Origin: Brevibacillus sp.
GTDB lineage: Bacteria > Bacillota > Bacilli > Brevibacillales > Brevibacillaceae
Reading direction: 5' to 3'
Length of the DNA: 36,589 nt
Assembly: GCA_029240815.1 (NCBI GenBank)
Contig: JARDZO010000014.1
Span: forward strand, 1-36,589
Positions within the stretch are counted from its first letter, which is position 1; each line of letters opens with the position of its first letter. Shown one piece after another: positions 1 through 9,099 of this stretch. The translations under genes and the position numbers were made by a program. The notes below the pieces were generated by a model. That model did not search any database, was not told the DNA's origin, and was given only the letters and a program-made list of their open reading frames with translations.

Positions 1-1570
1 GACATCGGAGTTGTACGAAGCCGCCGCCGTATGGTGTGAGCAGCAGGAGCTTGAGGAAGACGCCGTCGATTATTACCTGGCAGGACACCATTACCAGGAA
101 GCGATTCGGCTGCTTGAGCAGATGAAATCGTTTATGGTTCGCAGGCAGTTCTCGACGTTGCGGGTCTGGCTGTCCGCGATTCCCGTGGAGCTTTTGCGCG
201 AGCACCATTACTTGTATTTTTCGTACGTGCTTTCCTTGCTGTGGGACAACGACCCCGATCTGGCAGAAAAGCACTTGCAGTCGGCAGAGGAATACTTCAA
301 GCACTCGGCGGCCTCCTGGAGCCGCGAAGAGCAAGACCGCTATCTTGGCAATTTGTATTATATCCGGAATTTCAAAGCGACGAAGTATGACATGGAAGTG
401 GTAAAAGGGCTGGAATACATTCGGCTTGCCATCCAGCATAGTCCCACCGGAACGGATCTTCTTTTTGGCTCACCCACTATGCCTCTGGCTCCTTCCATCT
501 TGAGATCCTACAACGGCAAGCGCGGCCGGCATCTGACGAGAGAACTGGCAGATCCGTTTTTTCAAAACATGATCGAATTCATGACGCCGATGGGCATACA
601 GGCATCCACCGTCGTCTGTTATGGGGAACTGCTCTATGAGCGCAACGAATTGGACCAGGCACAGGACAGCCTGAAACAGGGACTGCGGGACACGGCCCTG
701 ACCCCGCATGAGCCGGAAAAGGTGTATGTCCCAGCTTATCTGTTCCTCTCGCGGATTAGCAAAGCCAGACGAGATTACGTCCAAGCCCGCAAATGGTTGG
801 AGGAAGTCAGGGAGAAAGCAGGCATGGATCTGGAGCAAACGCGGGAAGCCTTCATCCTGATCGATGCGGAGATGGCCGCTTTGAGGCTGGATGCGGGGGA
901 TCTCTCGGCAGCTGTCCAATGGAAGGACCAGTATCGGGTTTCCAGCGTCGATCCCGTATCGGTCTACCAATTGTTCGTCTACATCTTTCTGCTGCGGGTG
1001 TTGACGGAAACAGGCGAATATGAAGCTGCTTGGCATTTATCCGAAAAGCTTCTGTATTTGGCGGAGAAAGATCATCGCCCTATGGATGCACTGGAAATAC
1101 AGGTGCTTCAGGCAATGATTCTGCAACGGACAGGCAAGCCGGAGCGGGCAGTACTCATGCTGGAGGTAGCCCTGGAGTATGCGGAGCCTGATGATTATAT
1201 CCGCGTGTTTCTCGACAAGGGGCAGGCGGTCGCCGAGCTGTTGATCGAGTATATCCAGTTGCGGCAAAAAGGAAGCATCCGGGATAAGATCACACCTTCT
1301 CTGGCGTACACCCGGCGTATTCTTGCCTGTTTTGGCGGCGCCGTGTTGGCGGCGGATCAATCGGAGACAGCCCTGGAGACGCTTTTAACCAAGCGGGAAC
1401 TGGCGGTTTTCCGTTGCATGGAAGAGGGCCTGGACAACGCGGCGATCACGGAAAAACTCGGTATCGGAATGGGTACGCTGAAAGCACACATCAACCGGAT
1501 TTACAGCAAATTCCAGGTAACCAACCGGGTAGAGGCGATCAGGCGCGGCAAGGAATTGAAAGGATTATAA
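1..1570 (+). CDS. LuxR/MalT-type transcriptional regulator, C-terminal part (5' end outside window)
   Basis: The reading frame is already open at the window edge, so the N-terminal part is missing; the first in-frame TTG at position 11 is probably not the start. What remains is a long alpha-helical region that looks like the TPR-like tail of MalT/LAL regulators, with YYLAGHHYQEAIRLLE near the start. It ends in a LuxR/GerE helix-turn-helix from about residue 455, with LLTKRELAVFRCMEEG and GTLKAHINRIYSKFQVTNR. Family knowledge: such proteins bind nucleotide and an inducer through an N-terminal STAND ATPase, which would lie to the left of the window. The gene stops about 100 bp before the large secreted protein at 1672, which it may control, but that is inference. 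Confidence 0.85.
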   Translation, partial: TSELYEAAAVWCEQQELEEDAVDYYLAGHHYQEAIRLLEQMKSFMVRRQFSTLRVWLSAIPVELLREHHYLYFSYVLSLLWDNDPDLAEKHLQSAEEYFKHSAASWSREEQDRYLGNLYYIRNFKATKYDMEVVKGLEYIRLAIQHSPTGTDLLFGSPTMPLAPSILRSYNGKRGRHLTRELADPFFQNMIEFMTPMGIQASTVVCYGELLYERNELDQAQDSLKQGLRDTALTPHEPEKVYVPAYLFLSRISKARRDYVQARKWLEEVREKAGMDLEQTREAFILIDAEMAALRLDAGDLSAAVQWKDQYRVSSVDPVSVYQLFVYIFLLRVLTETGEYEAAWHLSEKLLYLAEKDHRPMDALEIQVLQAMILQRTGKPERAVLMLEVALEYAEPDDYIRVFLDKGQAVAELLIEYIQLRQKGSIRDKITPSLAYTRRILACFGGAVLAADQSETALETLLTKRELAVFRCMEEGLDNAAITEKLGIGMGTLKAHINRIYSKFQVTNRVEAIRRGKELKGL

Positions 1571-1671
1571 CCGGACCTATAACTGTGGTTAGATTCGATC
1601 AAGCGGAGAATTGATTATCATTTGGGGGTGGATATTGGTGGCAATCGAATGACGAAAGGAAGAAAGATCGG

Positions 1672-4600
1672 ATGAGGCGTTTTTTCGCTATTTTAACAAC
1701 ATTATTACTATTGATAGGGATGATCCCGATGCAAGTATTCGCCGGTACGGACGACGGTATGTCAGGCGACGGGACGGAAAGCAATCCGTACATCATCACG
1801 ACGCTGGAACAGTTGAACGCCGTACGCAATGATTTGGACGCTCACTACGTGCTCAAGGCGGATATCGACGCTTCGGAGACCGCGGGCTGGAACAATGGCG
1901 CTGGCTTTATCCCAATCGGAGGCGATGGAAATGACAAAAGCCAGTTCACTGGTGTCTTCGACGGAGAGGGGCATGTCATCAGCGATCTGACCATCAACCG
2001 GCCCTCGACCGATTATATCGGTCTGTTCGGGATCATCGGCTCCGACGGGCTGGTACGTAATGTCGGCCTTACGGGAGGCTCCATCACCGGAAACATGTAC
2101 ACGGGCGGGCTGGCGGGGCGTAACTTTGGCACAGTGGACCAGTCCTACGTTACCGGTGCTGTCAGAAGTGGCAGCGGCATCGTCGGAGGGATGGTGGGGT
2201 ACAATGGTATCGGCAGTACAGTGACCGATTCCTATGCCGCAGGCGCCGTCAGCGGCCCCACTTATGTCGGGGGATTGGTGGGACGCAGCGACGGAACAGT
2301 GAATGCCTCTTATGCCACTGGCGCCGTCAGCGGAAGCGGCAATATTGTCGGTGGACTTGTAGGGGACAATGAGGGAGGCACGATAAGCCAGTCTTACGCC
2401 ACTGGTGTCGTCAGCGGGAAAGGCGAAATTGTTGGCGGGCTGGTGGGGTTTAATTTTTACGCACTCGTGAGCCAGTCTTACGCGACTGGCGCCGTCAGCG
2501 GGCGGAGTGCTGTCGGCGGGCTGGTGGGGAGCACTGACGCAGGCACGATAAGCCAGTCTTACGCCACCGGCATCGTCAGCGGCACCTCTTCTGTCGGCGG
2601 GGTGGTCGGGAGCACCAATAATGTAAAAATGAGCAGCAGTTTCTGGGACGGGGAAGCTACCGGACAGAGCAGTGCCTGTGGATACGTTACATACGGAGAC
2701 TGCACGGCGACCGGACTAACCACCGCGCAGATGAAGCAGCAGGCGGCGTTCCCGTCTGGGTGGGACTTCGGCGGGATCTGGGCGATCACGGAAGGCAAGA
2801 CCTACCCGACTTTGCGGGGGATCGACGCCAATCTCGGAATGGATGCGGCTACGCCGACCATCGTTAGTGCGAAAATAGAGGAGCAACATCCCGACCACGT
2901 CATCGTGACATTCGATGAAGAAGTAAGCATTTCAGATGCCAGCGGTGTAACGATTACAGTCGATTTAAGCAATTTGGCAATTACAGGAATAAGCGGAACA
3001 GGAACGAAGGCAGTATCTTTTACCTTCAATGAAAAGGTTACAAGCGGGCAAGGAATCACCCTTTCCTACGATAAGTCATCGGGGACGATTGCCGATCTGG
3101 CGAACAATCCATTGCGCAGCTTCACCGGCTTGGTCGTGGAAAATAACGTTGCGCCCGGATTTACCGTCCATTTTGATTCCAACGGCGGCTCGGCGGTATC
3201 GCCTGTCATCGTCAAGAATGGCTCCAAAATCGCGGAGCCGGCAGCCCCAACGAAGGAAGGATACGTCTTTGGCGGCTGGTTTAAAGACAGCGACTGGCAT
3301 ATTCCATGGAATTTTGAGACGGATGCCGTAACGTCCAATGTGACGCTGTATGCCAAGTGGACGAAAAAAAGCAGCCATGCAGACTTGCGCAGCCTGACGC
3401 TTTCAAACGGAGCGCTGGATCCGGCGTTTTCAGCCAGCACGATGCATTATACGGCTAGTGTCGAGCACAACATTTCATCGATAACCGTAACAGCGGAGAG
3501 TGAAGATAGCAGCGCCAAAATAACGGCGCGTATGTCCAACAGCACAGGAAGTGTGGTAAGGGAATTGACGAACGGAACGGAATCTCCCTCGCTGCCGCTC
3601 GATGTTGGTCCCAATACGCTGACCGTGGAGGTAACCGCGCCGGATGATGCCACGACGCAGACCTATACGGTTACGGTGACAAGGGAGCGTGATAACCGAC
3701 CGCCGCCACCCGCACCGCCGCCGTACTACCCGGTAACCGACATCGGACTGGATGAAAATGACCTGACATTCACCACAGGAGATGAGCCAGTCCGATTGAA
3801 AGCGACCATTCGCCCGTCCTACGCGACGAATCAGCAGGTCACATGGAGTTCCAGCGATCCGGATATCGCATCGGTAGACCAGGACGGAACGGTCACGCCC
3901 AAAGCACCGGGAACCGCAGTCATCACGGTCACGGCAGCAGACGGCAACAAGACCGCTTCTTGCAGCGTAACGGTGGAAGCGAAAATGAAACCATTCATTC
4001 TGGAAACGTCCGAAAAAGAGATCCTAGTGAGGCCGATTCGCACGGTTTCCTTTAAAGTATTCGCCGTCTACCCCGATGGAAAGCGAAAAGAGATCACATC
4101 GTCAAAAGATACCGAATACAGCAGCAGTTCTTCACTCCTGACAGTAAAGCCGGGCCGAGTCAAGGCTGGCAAAAAAGAAGGAGAAGCGACAGTCACGATT
4201 ACTTATCAAGGAGAAGCGCAAAGAATTGCGGTAATCGTAACGAAAGCAAGCGTGGCAAGCCTGTCCGTCGATCCAAATCAATCGGCGTTGAAGAAAGGTG
4301 AAACGAAACAGCTTGAGCTGACGGCAAAGCTGACAGACAAACAGACGAATGAAGTCACCGAACGGGCGGTCTGGACATCGGGCAACGAAAAAGTCGCCAA
4401 AGTAAGCCCCACCGGTGAAGTAACCGCAGTAGGCGTCGGATCAACTTCCATCCAGGCGATCTACGGGGGAAAACGTCTGAACGTGCGAGTCACTGTGGCG
4501 CGCACCGAACCGGAGCTAAAGAGGCTGACAGCCAGCGGGCGGGTTGTCCGTATCAAGGAAGGTGATCGCGAACAGGTGAACTTGACCGCATTTTATGAGG

Positions 4601-4782
4601 ACGGCTCGAAGAAGGATGTCACCGCGGATGCGCAGTGGACTTCCGCTGCGAACAAAATCGCGAAGGTATCCAACGGGATGATTACAGGAATCGAGGCAGG
4701 AAAAACAACAATGACTGCCTATTATCAAAATAGGAAAATTACTGTGACGGTGTACGTGCAGCCGGTGGAATCAGTGCGGTGA
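1672..4782 (+). CDS. secreted multidomain GLUG / Big_2 adhesin-like protein
   Basis: 1036 residues. Residues 1-25 form a signal peptide (MRRFFAILTTLLLLIG core, VFAG cleavage area). About residues 133-316 hold GLUG repeats (GGLVG followed by QSYATG, at least six times). About 397-493 resemble an SwmB-type beta domain and 497-563 an InlB B-repeat (HFDSNGG, GYVFGGWF, VTLYAKW). About 568-673 form a cadherin-like beta-sandwich (ADLRSLTLSNGAL, TYTVTVTR), followed by a proline-rich linker. Residues 688-1033 carry four Big_2-like Ig domains (VTWSSSDPDIASVD, AVWTSGNEKVAKVS). This architecture is typical of surface adhesins or wall proteins. No LPXTG, SLH or other anchor is visible at the C-terminus, so it may be released or held non-covalently. 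AAAGGA at 1655-1660 precedes the ATG by 11 bases. A nine-codon frame starting at 1649 overlaps the start. Confidence 0.85.
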   Translation: MRRFFAILTTLLLLIGMIPMQVFAGTDDGMSGDGTESNPYIITTLEQLNAVRNDLDAHYVLKADIDASETAGWNNGAGFIPIGGDGNDKSQFTGVFDGEGHVISDLTINRPSTDYIGLFGIIGSDGLVRNVGLTGGSITGNMYTGGLAGRNFGTVDQSYVTGAVRSGSGIVGGMVGYNGIGSTVTDSYAAGAVSGPTYVGGLVGRSDGTVNASYATGAVSGSGNIVGGLVGDNEGGTISQSYATGVVSGKGEIVGGLVGFNFYALVSQSYATGAVSGRSAVGGLVGSTDAGTISQSYATGIVSGTSSVGGVVGSTNNVKMSSSFWDGEATGQSSACGYVTYGDCTATGLTTAQMKQQAAFPSGWDFGGIWAITEGKTYPTLRGIDANLGMDAATPTIVSAKIEEQHPDHVIVTFDEEVSISDASGVTITVDLSNLAITGISGTGTKAVSFTFNEKVTSGQGITLSYDKSSGTIADLANNPLRSFTGLVVENNVAPGFTVHFDSNGGSAVSPVIVKNGSKIAEPAAPTKEGYVFGGWFKDSDWHIPWNFETDAVTSNVTLYAKWTKKSSHADLRSLTLSNGALDPAFSASTMHYTASVEHNISSITVTAESEDSSAKITARMSNSTGSVVRELTNGTESPSLPLDVGPNTLTVEVTAPDDATTQTYTVTVTRERDNRPPPPAPPPYYPVTDIGLDENDLTFTTGDEPVRLKATIRPSYATNQQVTWSSSDPDIASVDQDGTVTPKAPGTAVITVTAADGNKTASCSVTVEAKMKPFILETSEKEILVRPIRTVSFKVFAVYPDGKRKEITSSKDTEYSSSSSLLTVKPGRVKAGKKEGEATVTITYQGEAQRIAVIVTKASVASLSVDPNQSALKKGETKQLELTAKLTDKQTNEVTERAVWTSGNEKVAKVSPTGEVTAVGVGSTSIQAIYGGKRLNVRVTVARTEPELKRLTASGRVVRIKEGDREQVNLTAFYEDGSKKDVTADAQWTSAANKIAKVSNGMITGIEAGKTTMTAYYQNRKITVTVYVQPVESVR
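2070..2620 (+). repeat. GLUG-encoding tandem repeats inside the secreted protein gene
   Basis: Units of roughly 70-80 bp recur with near-identical cores, for example GCCAGTCTTACGC and GTCGGCGGGCTGGTGGGG. They encode the GGLVG...SQSYATG units. Such nucleotide-level repeats can recombine and change repeat number between strains. Confidence 0.75.
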
Positions 4783-4803
4783 TCCCTTAGCCGACATGAA
4801 CAG

Positions 4804-4852
4804 GAAACGGGCATGATAGTCGCTGGCACTGCCAGACCATCATGCCCGTTTC
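4804..4852. terminator. bidirectional hairpin terminator
   Basis: A perfect 14-bp inverted repeat (4804-4817 with 4839-4852) encloses a second hairpin (CTGGC/GCCAG at 4823-4835). It lies between the convergent GLUG gene and dehydrogenase gene. The T-tail is short on both sides, so termination strength is uncertain. Confidence 0.75.
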
Positions 4853-4878
4853 TCCAGTACTCTGCGATCTTTCCCGCT

Positions 4879-5613
4879 CTAGCTCGTCAACCCGCCGTCA
4901 ACCGGAATGATCGCCCCGTTCATGTAGCTGGCTTCGTCTGACACCAGGAAGCGTACGACATTCGCGATTTCATCCGGGGTAGCGGGACGCCTTGAAGGGC
5001 CATTTTGCTCAGGATTGTTCATCTCCATGCCTTTGGTCATATTGGTGAGGACGCCTCCCGGGCAGATCGCGTTGATTCGGATTCCTTTCGGGCCGTACTC
5101 CACCGCAGCCGTTCTCGTCAGGCCGACGACTCCATGCTTGCTCGCAGAGTAGACGCCCAGATGCGGGCAGCTTTCAATGCCGGCAGCGGAGGAGGTGTTG
5201 ACGATGACACCGGACTGTTGCTGCTCCATGACCTTTAATACATGCTTCAGCCCCAGAAAGACGCCTTTTAGATTGACTGCAATAATCCGATCGAACATCT
5301 CCTCTGTCTGATCTGCCAAGAGAGCGGGCGCTCCGAGTACTCCCGCATTGTTAAAGAACACATCGATGCTTCCGTAGGTCTCGATGGCAGTCGCCACGTA
5401 TTTCTCCACATCCGCATTTTTCGAGACATCCGCTTGGACAAAAATTCCTTCGCCACCGCTTTCTTTGACGAGGGAAAGGGATTCGTTGCCCAGCAGTGCG
5501 TCATAATCGACGAGTACGACGCGAATGCCCTGCTCGGCCAGTTTCAGACTGGCAGACCGACCGATGCCACCGCCGGCTCCGGTAATAACCGCTACATGAT
5601 TTTTTACAGACAT
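4879..5613 (-). CDS. short-chain dehydrogenase/reductase, probably NAD-dependent alcohol dehydrogenase
   Basis: 244 residues, the normal size of a classical SDR. The cofactor motif TGAGGGIG is at residues 11-18. Asp36 at the end of beta-2 (VVLVDYD) favours NAD(H) over NADP(H). NNAG is at 88-91. The catalytic tetrad is N114, S142, Y155 and K159 (YSASK). GGAGG lies 7 bases before the ATG. It is the last gene of the minus-strand operon after an esterase and a Baeyer-Villiger monooxygenase, 57 bp downstream of the latter. The context suggests that it oxidises a secondary or cyclic alcohol to the ketone used by the monooxygenase; the substrate cannot be read from sequence. Confidence 0.88.
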   Translation of the reverse strand: MSVKNHVAVITGAGGGIGRSASLKLAEQGIRVVLVDYDALLGNESLSLVKESGGEGIFVQADVSKNADVEKYVATAIETYGSIDVFFNNAGVLGAPALLADQTEEMFDRIIAVNLKGVFLGLKHVLKVMEQQQSGVIVNTSSAAGIESCPHLGVYSASKHGVVGLTRTAAVEYGPKGIRINAICPGGVLTNMTKGMEMNNPEQNGPSRRPATPDEIANVVRFLVSDEASYMNGAIIPVDGGLTS

Positions 5614-5670
5614 GACATTTCCTCCATTTCAAATGGCCTGAAAGCGTAACTCGACAAGATGATAGTCTGC

Positions 5671-7284
5671 TTACGACACGGTCTTTGGAGAGGACACCAA
5701 CGAGAAGCCTTCGTATCCTTTGGCAGCGACATCCTTGCAAATACTGCGGTAGACACCAAAGCCTCCGAGATAGATGAGGAAGCTCCGTGGCTTGCCCGCA
5801 ATGTTTGCACCGGTGTACCAGGAATCGGCTTTGGGATACAGCGTAGCGTCTGCGACTTCTCTGCAATGCTTGCTCCAGGCTGATTCTGCGTCTGGCGTAG
5901 CCTCGATCGTGGTCACTCCTCGATCACGAAGATGCTCGATGCAATCACCGATCCAGTCCACATGCTGCTCGATCGCAAGCGGCATGTTTGCTAGAACAGA
6001 GGGGCTCTCGGGTCCGGTAATCATAAAGAAGTTGGGGAACCCGGCGTTTGCGATGCCGAGGTACGTCTGGACGTGAGCGCCCTCCGCCCATTTTTCCTTG
6101 AGGGTCAGACCGTTCTTGCCGCGAATATCGATCTTCAGCAAGGGGCCAGTCATGCCATCGTAGCCGGTTGCAAATACGAGAATATCCAACTCATACTCTG
6201 CATCGGTCGTTCGCAGCCCTTTGGGAGTGATCTCCAAAATGGGTGCCTTTTTCACATCGATCAGGGTGACGTTCTCACGGTTGTACGTCTCGTAATAAAG
6301 CGTGTCGAGAATCGGTCGCTTGGTCCCAAAATAATAGGACGGCTGCAGCTTTTCGGCGACCTCGGGATTATGGACTGTCTCGCGTATTTTAGTGCGGATG
6401 AATTCAGCTGCCGTTTCGTTGGCAGCTTCGTTCATGGTCAGATCGTGATAGGTGTAAGAGAGAAAGAATCCGCCTTTCTCCCATGCTGTCTCGTAGACTT
6501 GCTGGCGGACCTCCTGAGAGTCGTCCAGTGCAGAACGAACACTCGGTGCGATCGGAAAGCCGCCCCACGATTCTCGCATTTGCGGAATGATCTCTTGGTA
6601 GTTTTCTTTCGTCTGCTTGATGAATGCAGGATCGTACGGATGGTTTCTGGCCGGAATGGTATACTGAGGGGTCCGCTGAAATACGGTGAGATGCTCAGCT
6701 TCCTGCGCGATGACTGGGATCGATTGCACGCCACTGGAGCCATTGCCAATGACTCCGACCCGTTTTCCTTTGAAATGGACCTTTTCATGCTGCGGCCAGT
6801 GTCCGGTGTGGTACCATTTGCCCTCGAACTGGTCCAACCCCTTGAATTTGGGGATGTTTGCAGCAGAGAGGCAGCCTACCCCGGAGATGAAGTACGTCGC
6901 AGTTACTTGTGTGCCGTCCTCCAGATAGATCAACCAATGATGATTTTCCTCATCGTAATGGGCAGCCGTGACGCGTGTCTCAAACTGGATGTCACGGCGC
7001 AGATCAAATTTGTCGGCTACGAAATTGAGGTAACGCAAGATTTCCGGCTGTTCCGGATAGCGGGAAGACCAGGTCCACTCTTGGAGAAGCTCCTCGGAGA
7101 AGGTATAGTTGTAATAGATACTCTCTGAATCGCAACGCGCACCTGGGTAGCGATTCCAGTACCAGACACCACCGACTCCATCCCCAGCCTCATAGACCCG
7201 AGCAGAAAAGCCTGCCTCTCGCAAACGATGTAGCATATACAGCCCGGAAAAGCCTGCTCCGATCACGATCGCATCATATTTCAC
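5671..7284 (-). CDS. flavin-dependent Baeyer-Villiger monooxygenase (cyclohexanone monooxygenase-like)
   Basis: 537 residues, close to the size of type I BVMOs. It contains an FAD Rossmann motif G9-A-G11-F-S-G14, the BVMO fingerprint F153-x-G155-xxx-H159-xxx-W163 (FEGKWYHTGHW), an NADPH Rossmann motif G180-N-G-S-S-G185, and a QRTPQY segment. The family inserts one oxygen atom next to a ketone carbonyl, using NADPH and O2 through a flavin peroxide, to give an ester or lactone. It begins with GTG, preceded by GGGAGG 11 bases upstream, and starts 2 bp after the esterase stop, so the two are probably translationally coupled. Its neighbours supply the steps before and after. The substrate could be a cyclic, linear or aryl ketone. 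Confidence 0.9.
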   Translation of the reverse strand: MKYDAIVIGAGFSGLYMLHRLREAGFSARVYEAGDGVGGVWYWNRYPGARCDSESIYYNYTFSEELLQEWTWSSRYPEQPEILRYLNFVADKFDLRRDIQFETRVTAAHYDEENHHWLIYLEDGTQVTATYFISGVGCLSAANIPKFKGLDQFEGKWYHTGHWPQHEKVHFKGKRVGVIGNGSSGVQSIPVIAQEAEHLTVFQRTPQYTIPARNHPYDPAFIKQTKENYQEIIPQMRESWGGFPIAPSVRSALDDSQEVRQQVYETAWEKGGFFLSYTYHDLTMNEAANETAAEFIRTKIRETVHNPEVAEKLQPSYYFGTKRPILDTLYYETYNRENVTLIDVKKAPILEITPKGLRTTDAEYELDILVFATGYDGMTGPLLKIDIRGKNGLTLKEKWAEGAHVQTYLGIANAGFPNFFMITGPESPSVLANMPLAIEQHVDWIGDCIEHLRDRGVTTIEATPDAESAWSKHCREVADATLYPKADSWYTGANIAGKPRSFLIYLGGFGVYRSICKDVAAKGYEGFSLVSSPKTVS

Positions 7285-7286
7285 GG

Positions 7287-8231
7287 TTATTTCAGCCTCC
7301 CTTGTTCCGCATTCTGGTTCAGAAACTGAGCGATTCTAACGAGGATGGCGTCGATCCGCTCCGAGAAGTGCAGGACATTGGAAAAGTAGCCGTGTACCAA
7401 CCCTTCTTCACATACCGACTCTACTCGGACACCGGCTTCCTGCAGACGCTTGGCGTACGCCAGACCTTCATCTCGCAACACATCATTTTCCGCTGTGATC
7501 ACGAAAGCAGGAGGGACGTTGCTCACGTCTTTTGCGAGCAGGGGAGCTACGTACGGATTTTTCAGATCTTCGTCTTTGACGTAATGCTTGCCAAACCACT
7601 TCATCAGATCTCGATCCAGACCGAAGCCTTGCTGAAATTGTTCATAGGAATCCGTGGTATAATCGAGATTGGTGACAGGATAGAACAGGACTTGTGCAGC
7701 AATGGCAGGGCCGTTTTCATCCCGTGCCTTCAAAGCGACTACGGCAGCCAGATTGCCACCCGCACTGTCGCCGCCTACGACGATATTGGAAGCGTTTCCA
7801 TTTATGTTCGCGGCATTTTCGCTAACCCATTGCAGAGCGGAATAGCTATCATTGACTGGAGTCGGGAAAGGATGCTCTGGAGCGAGTCGATAGGCAACAG
7901 AAACGACGACTCGACCTGTTCGATTGGCGATCAATCGGCAGCTTGCATCGGTCATCTGAATATCTCCGATGACCCATCCGCCGCCATGATAATAGACAAA
8001 CAGGGGAAAGGGACCTTGTCCTTCTGGCGTGTATATTCTGACTGGTATGTGGGTATCCGCATCGACTGGGATCATCCGGTCCTCGACTTTGGCGAGGGGG
8101 GCCAGCTGGATTTCCAATGGAGGAGCCTGTGAGAGCATGTCTCGAACGGCTTGTGGCTCCATCGATGTGAAGCTCGACATTACCTGAAACATTTCCACAT
8201 GCATGATTGATTTCGGGTCTAGATTTGCCAC
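7287..8231 (-). CDS. alpha/beta-hydrolase esterase of the hormone-sensitive-lipase family
   Basis: 314 residues. The oxyanion-hole motif HGGGW is at 82-86. The nucleophile elbow GDSAGG has Ser156, with Asp250 (AEND) and His280 (LVHGY) completing the triad. No signal peptide is seen, so it is probably cytoplasmic. The GTG start is preceded by AAGGGAGA about 8 bases upstream. It is the first gene of the operon with the BVMO and the dehydrogenase, and it would hydrolyse the ester or lactone made by the monooxygenase. A general carboxylesterase role is the alternative. Confidence 0.87.
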   Translation of the reverse strand: MANLDPKSIMHVEMFQVMSSFTSMEPQAVRDMLSQAPPLEIQLAPLAKVEDRMIPVDADTHIPVRIYTPEGQGPFPLFVYYHGGGWVIGDIQMTDASCRLIANRTGRVVVSVAYRLAPEHPFPTPVNDSYSALQWVSENAANINGNASNIVVGGDSAGGNLAAVVALKARDENGPAIAAQVLFYPVTNLDYTTDSYEQFQQGFGLDRDLMKWFGKHYVKDEDLKNPYVAPLLAKDVSNVPPAFVITAENDVLRDEGLAYAKRLQEAGVRVESVCEEGLVHGYFSNVLHFSERIDAILVRIAQFLNQNAEQGRLK

Positions 8232-8378
8232 ATCATATCTCCCTTTCTTGAGTGGATTGTTCCATCACTTTGCCTGACCAGTCAAACGAATGGTGACTAT
8301 TACCAGCATAGTTTTATTTGCATAATCTGAATATTCCTCATTTTTCGCATGAAGAGTACCCTAAAAGGAGATGATAAG

Positions 8379-9071
8379 ATGGTCCCTCCTACTACCTTTC
8401 AGGAGCAAATGCAAAAGCTCGAATCACTTTCCAGCCATGAAGAGCAATTGTACACGATCCTCCAGCTCTACCTGGATCTCTTTCCTGTTCGGAATGCGTA
8501 CTTAATGAGATACTCTCCGCTCGGGCATTTGGCAGAAGGGATTATTTCCCTGCAATCAACCGGCATGGTATATATAGGAGAAATACGGGAGGACGTTCGA
8601 TCGTATCCGATTATCTTTTCCGCGATTCGAGAGAGGCAGGCAAAGTTTTGTACAGGACTCGACTATCTCAAGCAAATGAGCAGCAAAGACATCATGCCGT
8701 CTACGATCCATTCCATGCTTGTCGTACCGATCTGCTATGGTCCTGTCGTCGTCGGGTATATTTGCAGCTCAGATTTTGAGCAGGAGCCTTTCGATGAGAG
8801 CTTGCTTTCGTCACTCACGTCGTATGGCAAACAGGTGGGCAAAATGATGCTGGGCGCGGCGGGGGCAGAAAATCATCTGCATCTGTTAAGCAAAAGGGAA
8901 CTGGAAGTCATGCGAAGAATAGCTTGGGGAGAAAATACAAAAGAGATGGCTGATTCGATGGAGATCAGTGAGTTCACCGTGAAGCAGTATGTCAAATCCG
9001 CCATCAAAAAGCTGGGAGCACAAAATCGGTCCCATGCGATCGGGGAGCTGTATCGCAGAGGATTCATTTAA
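8379..9071 (+). CDS. GAF-domain LuxR-family transcriptional regulator
   Basis: 230 residues from the ATG at 8379. I chose this start because AAAGGAG at 8364-8370 sits 8 bases before it; an in-frame ATG at 8349 lies upstream of that site. The N-terminal two-thirds looks like a GAF-type sensor domain (SMLVVPICYGPVVVGYICSS). The C-terminus is a LuxR/GerE helix-turn-helix (LLSKRELEVMRRIAWGENTK, FTVKQYVKSAIKKLG). The gene diverges from the esterase-BVMO-dehydrogenase operon and is its likely ligand-responsive regulator (inference from position). It lacks a receiver domain, so it is not a response regulator. Confidence 0.85.
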   Translation: MVPPTTFQEQMQKLESLSSHEEQLYTILQLYLDLFPVRNAYLMRYSPLGHLAEGIISLQSTGMVYIGEIREDVRSYPIIFSAIRERQAKFCTGLDYLKQMSSKDIMPSTIHSMLVVPICYGPVVVGYICSSDFEQEPFDESLLSSLTSYGKQVGKMMLGAAGAENHLHLLSKRELEVMRRIAWGENTKEMADSMEISEFTVKQYVKSAIKKLGAQNRSHAIGELYRRGFI

Positions 9072-9099
9072 CGGGGCGAAGTGCGGAGAGGAGTCTAGC

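Noticed and set aside
6073..7128. A 351-codon plus-strand frame
   Set aside because: It is fully antisense to the Baeyer-Villiger monooxygenase, whose motifs are intact, and has no recognisable domain.
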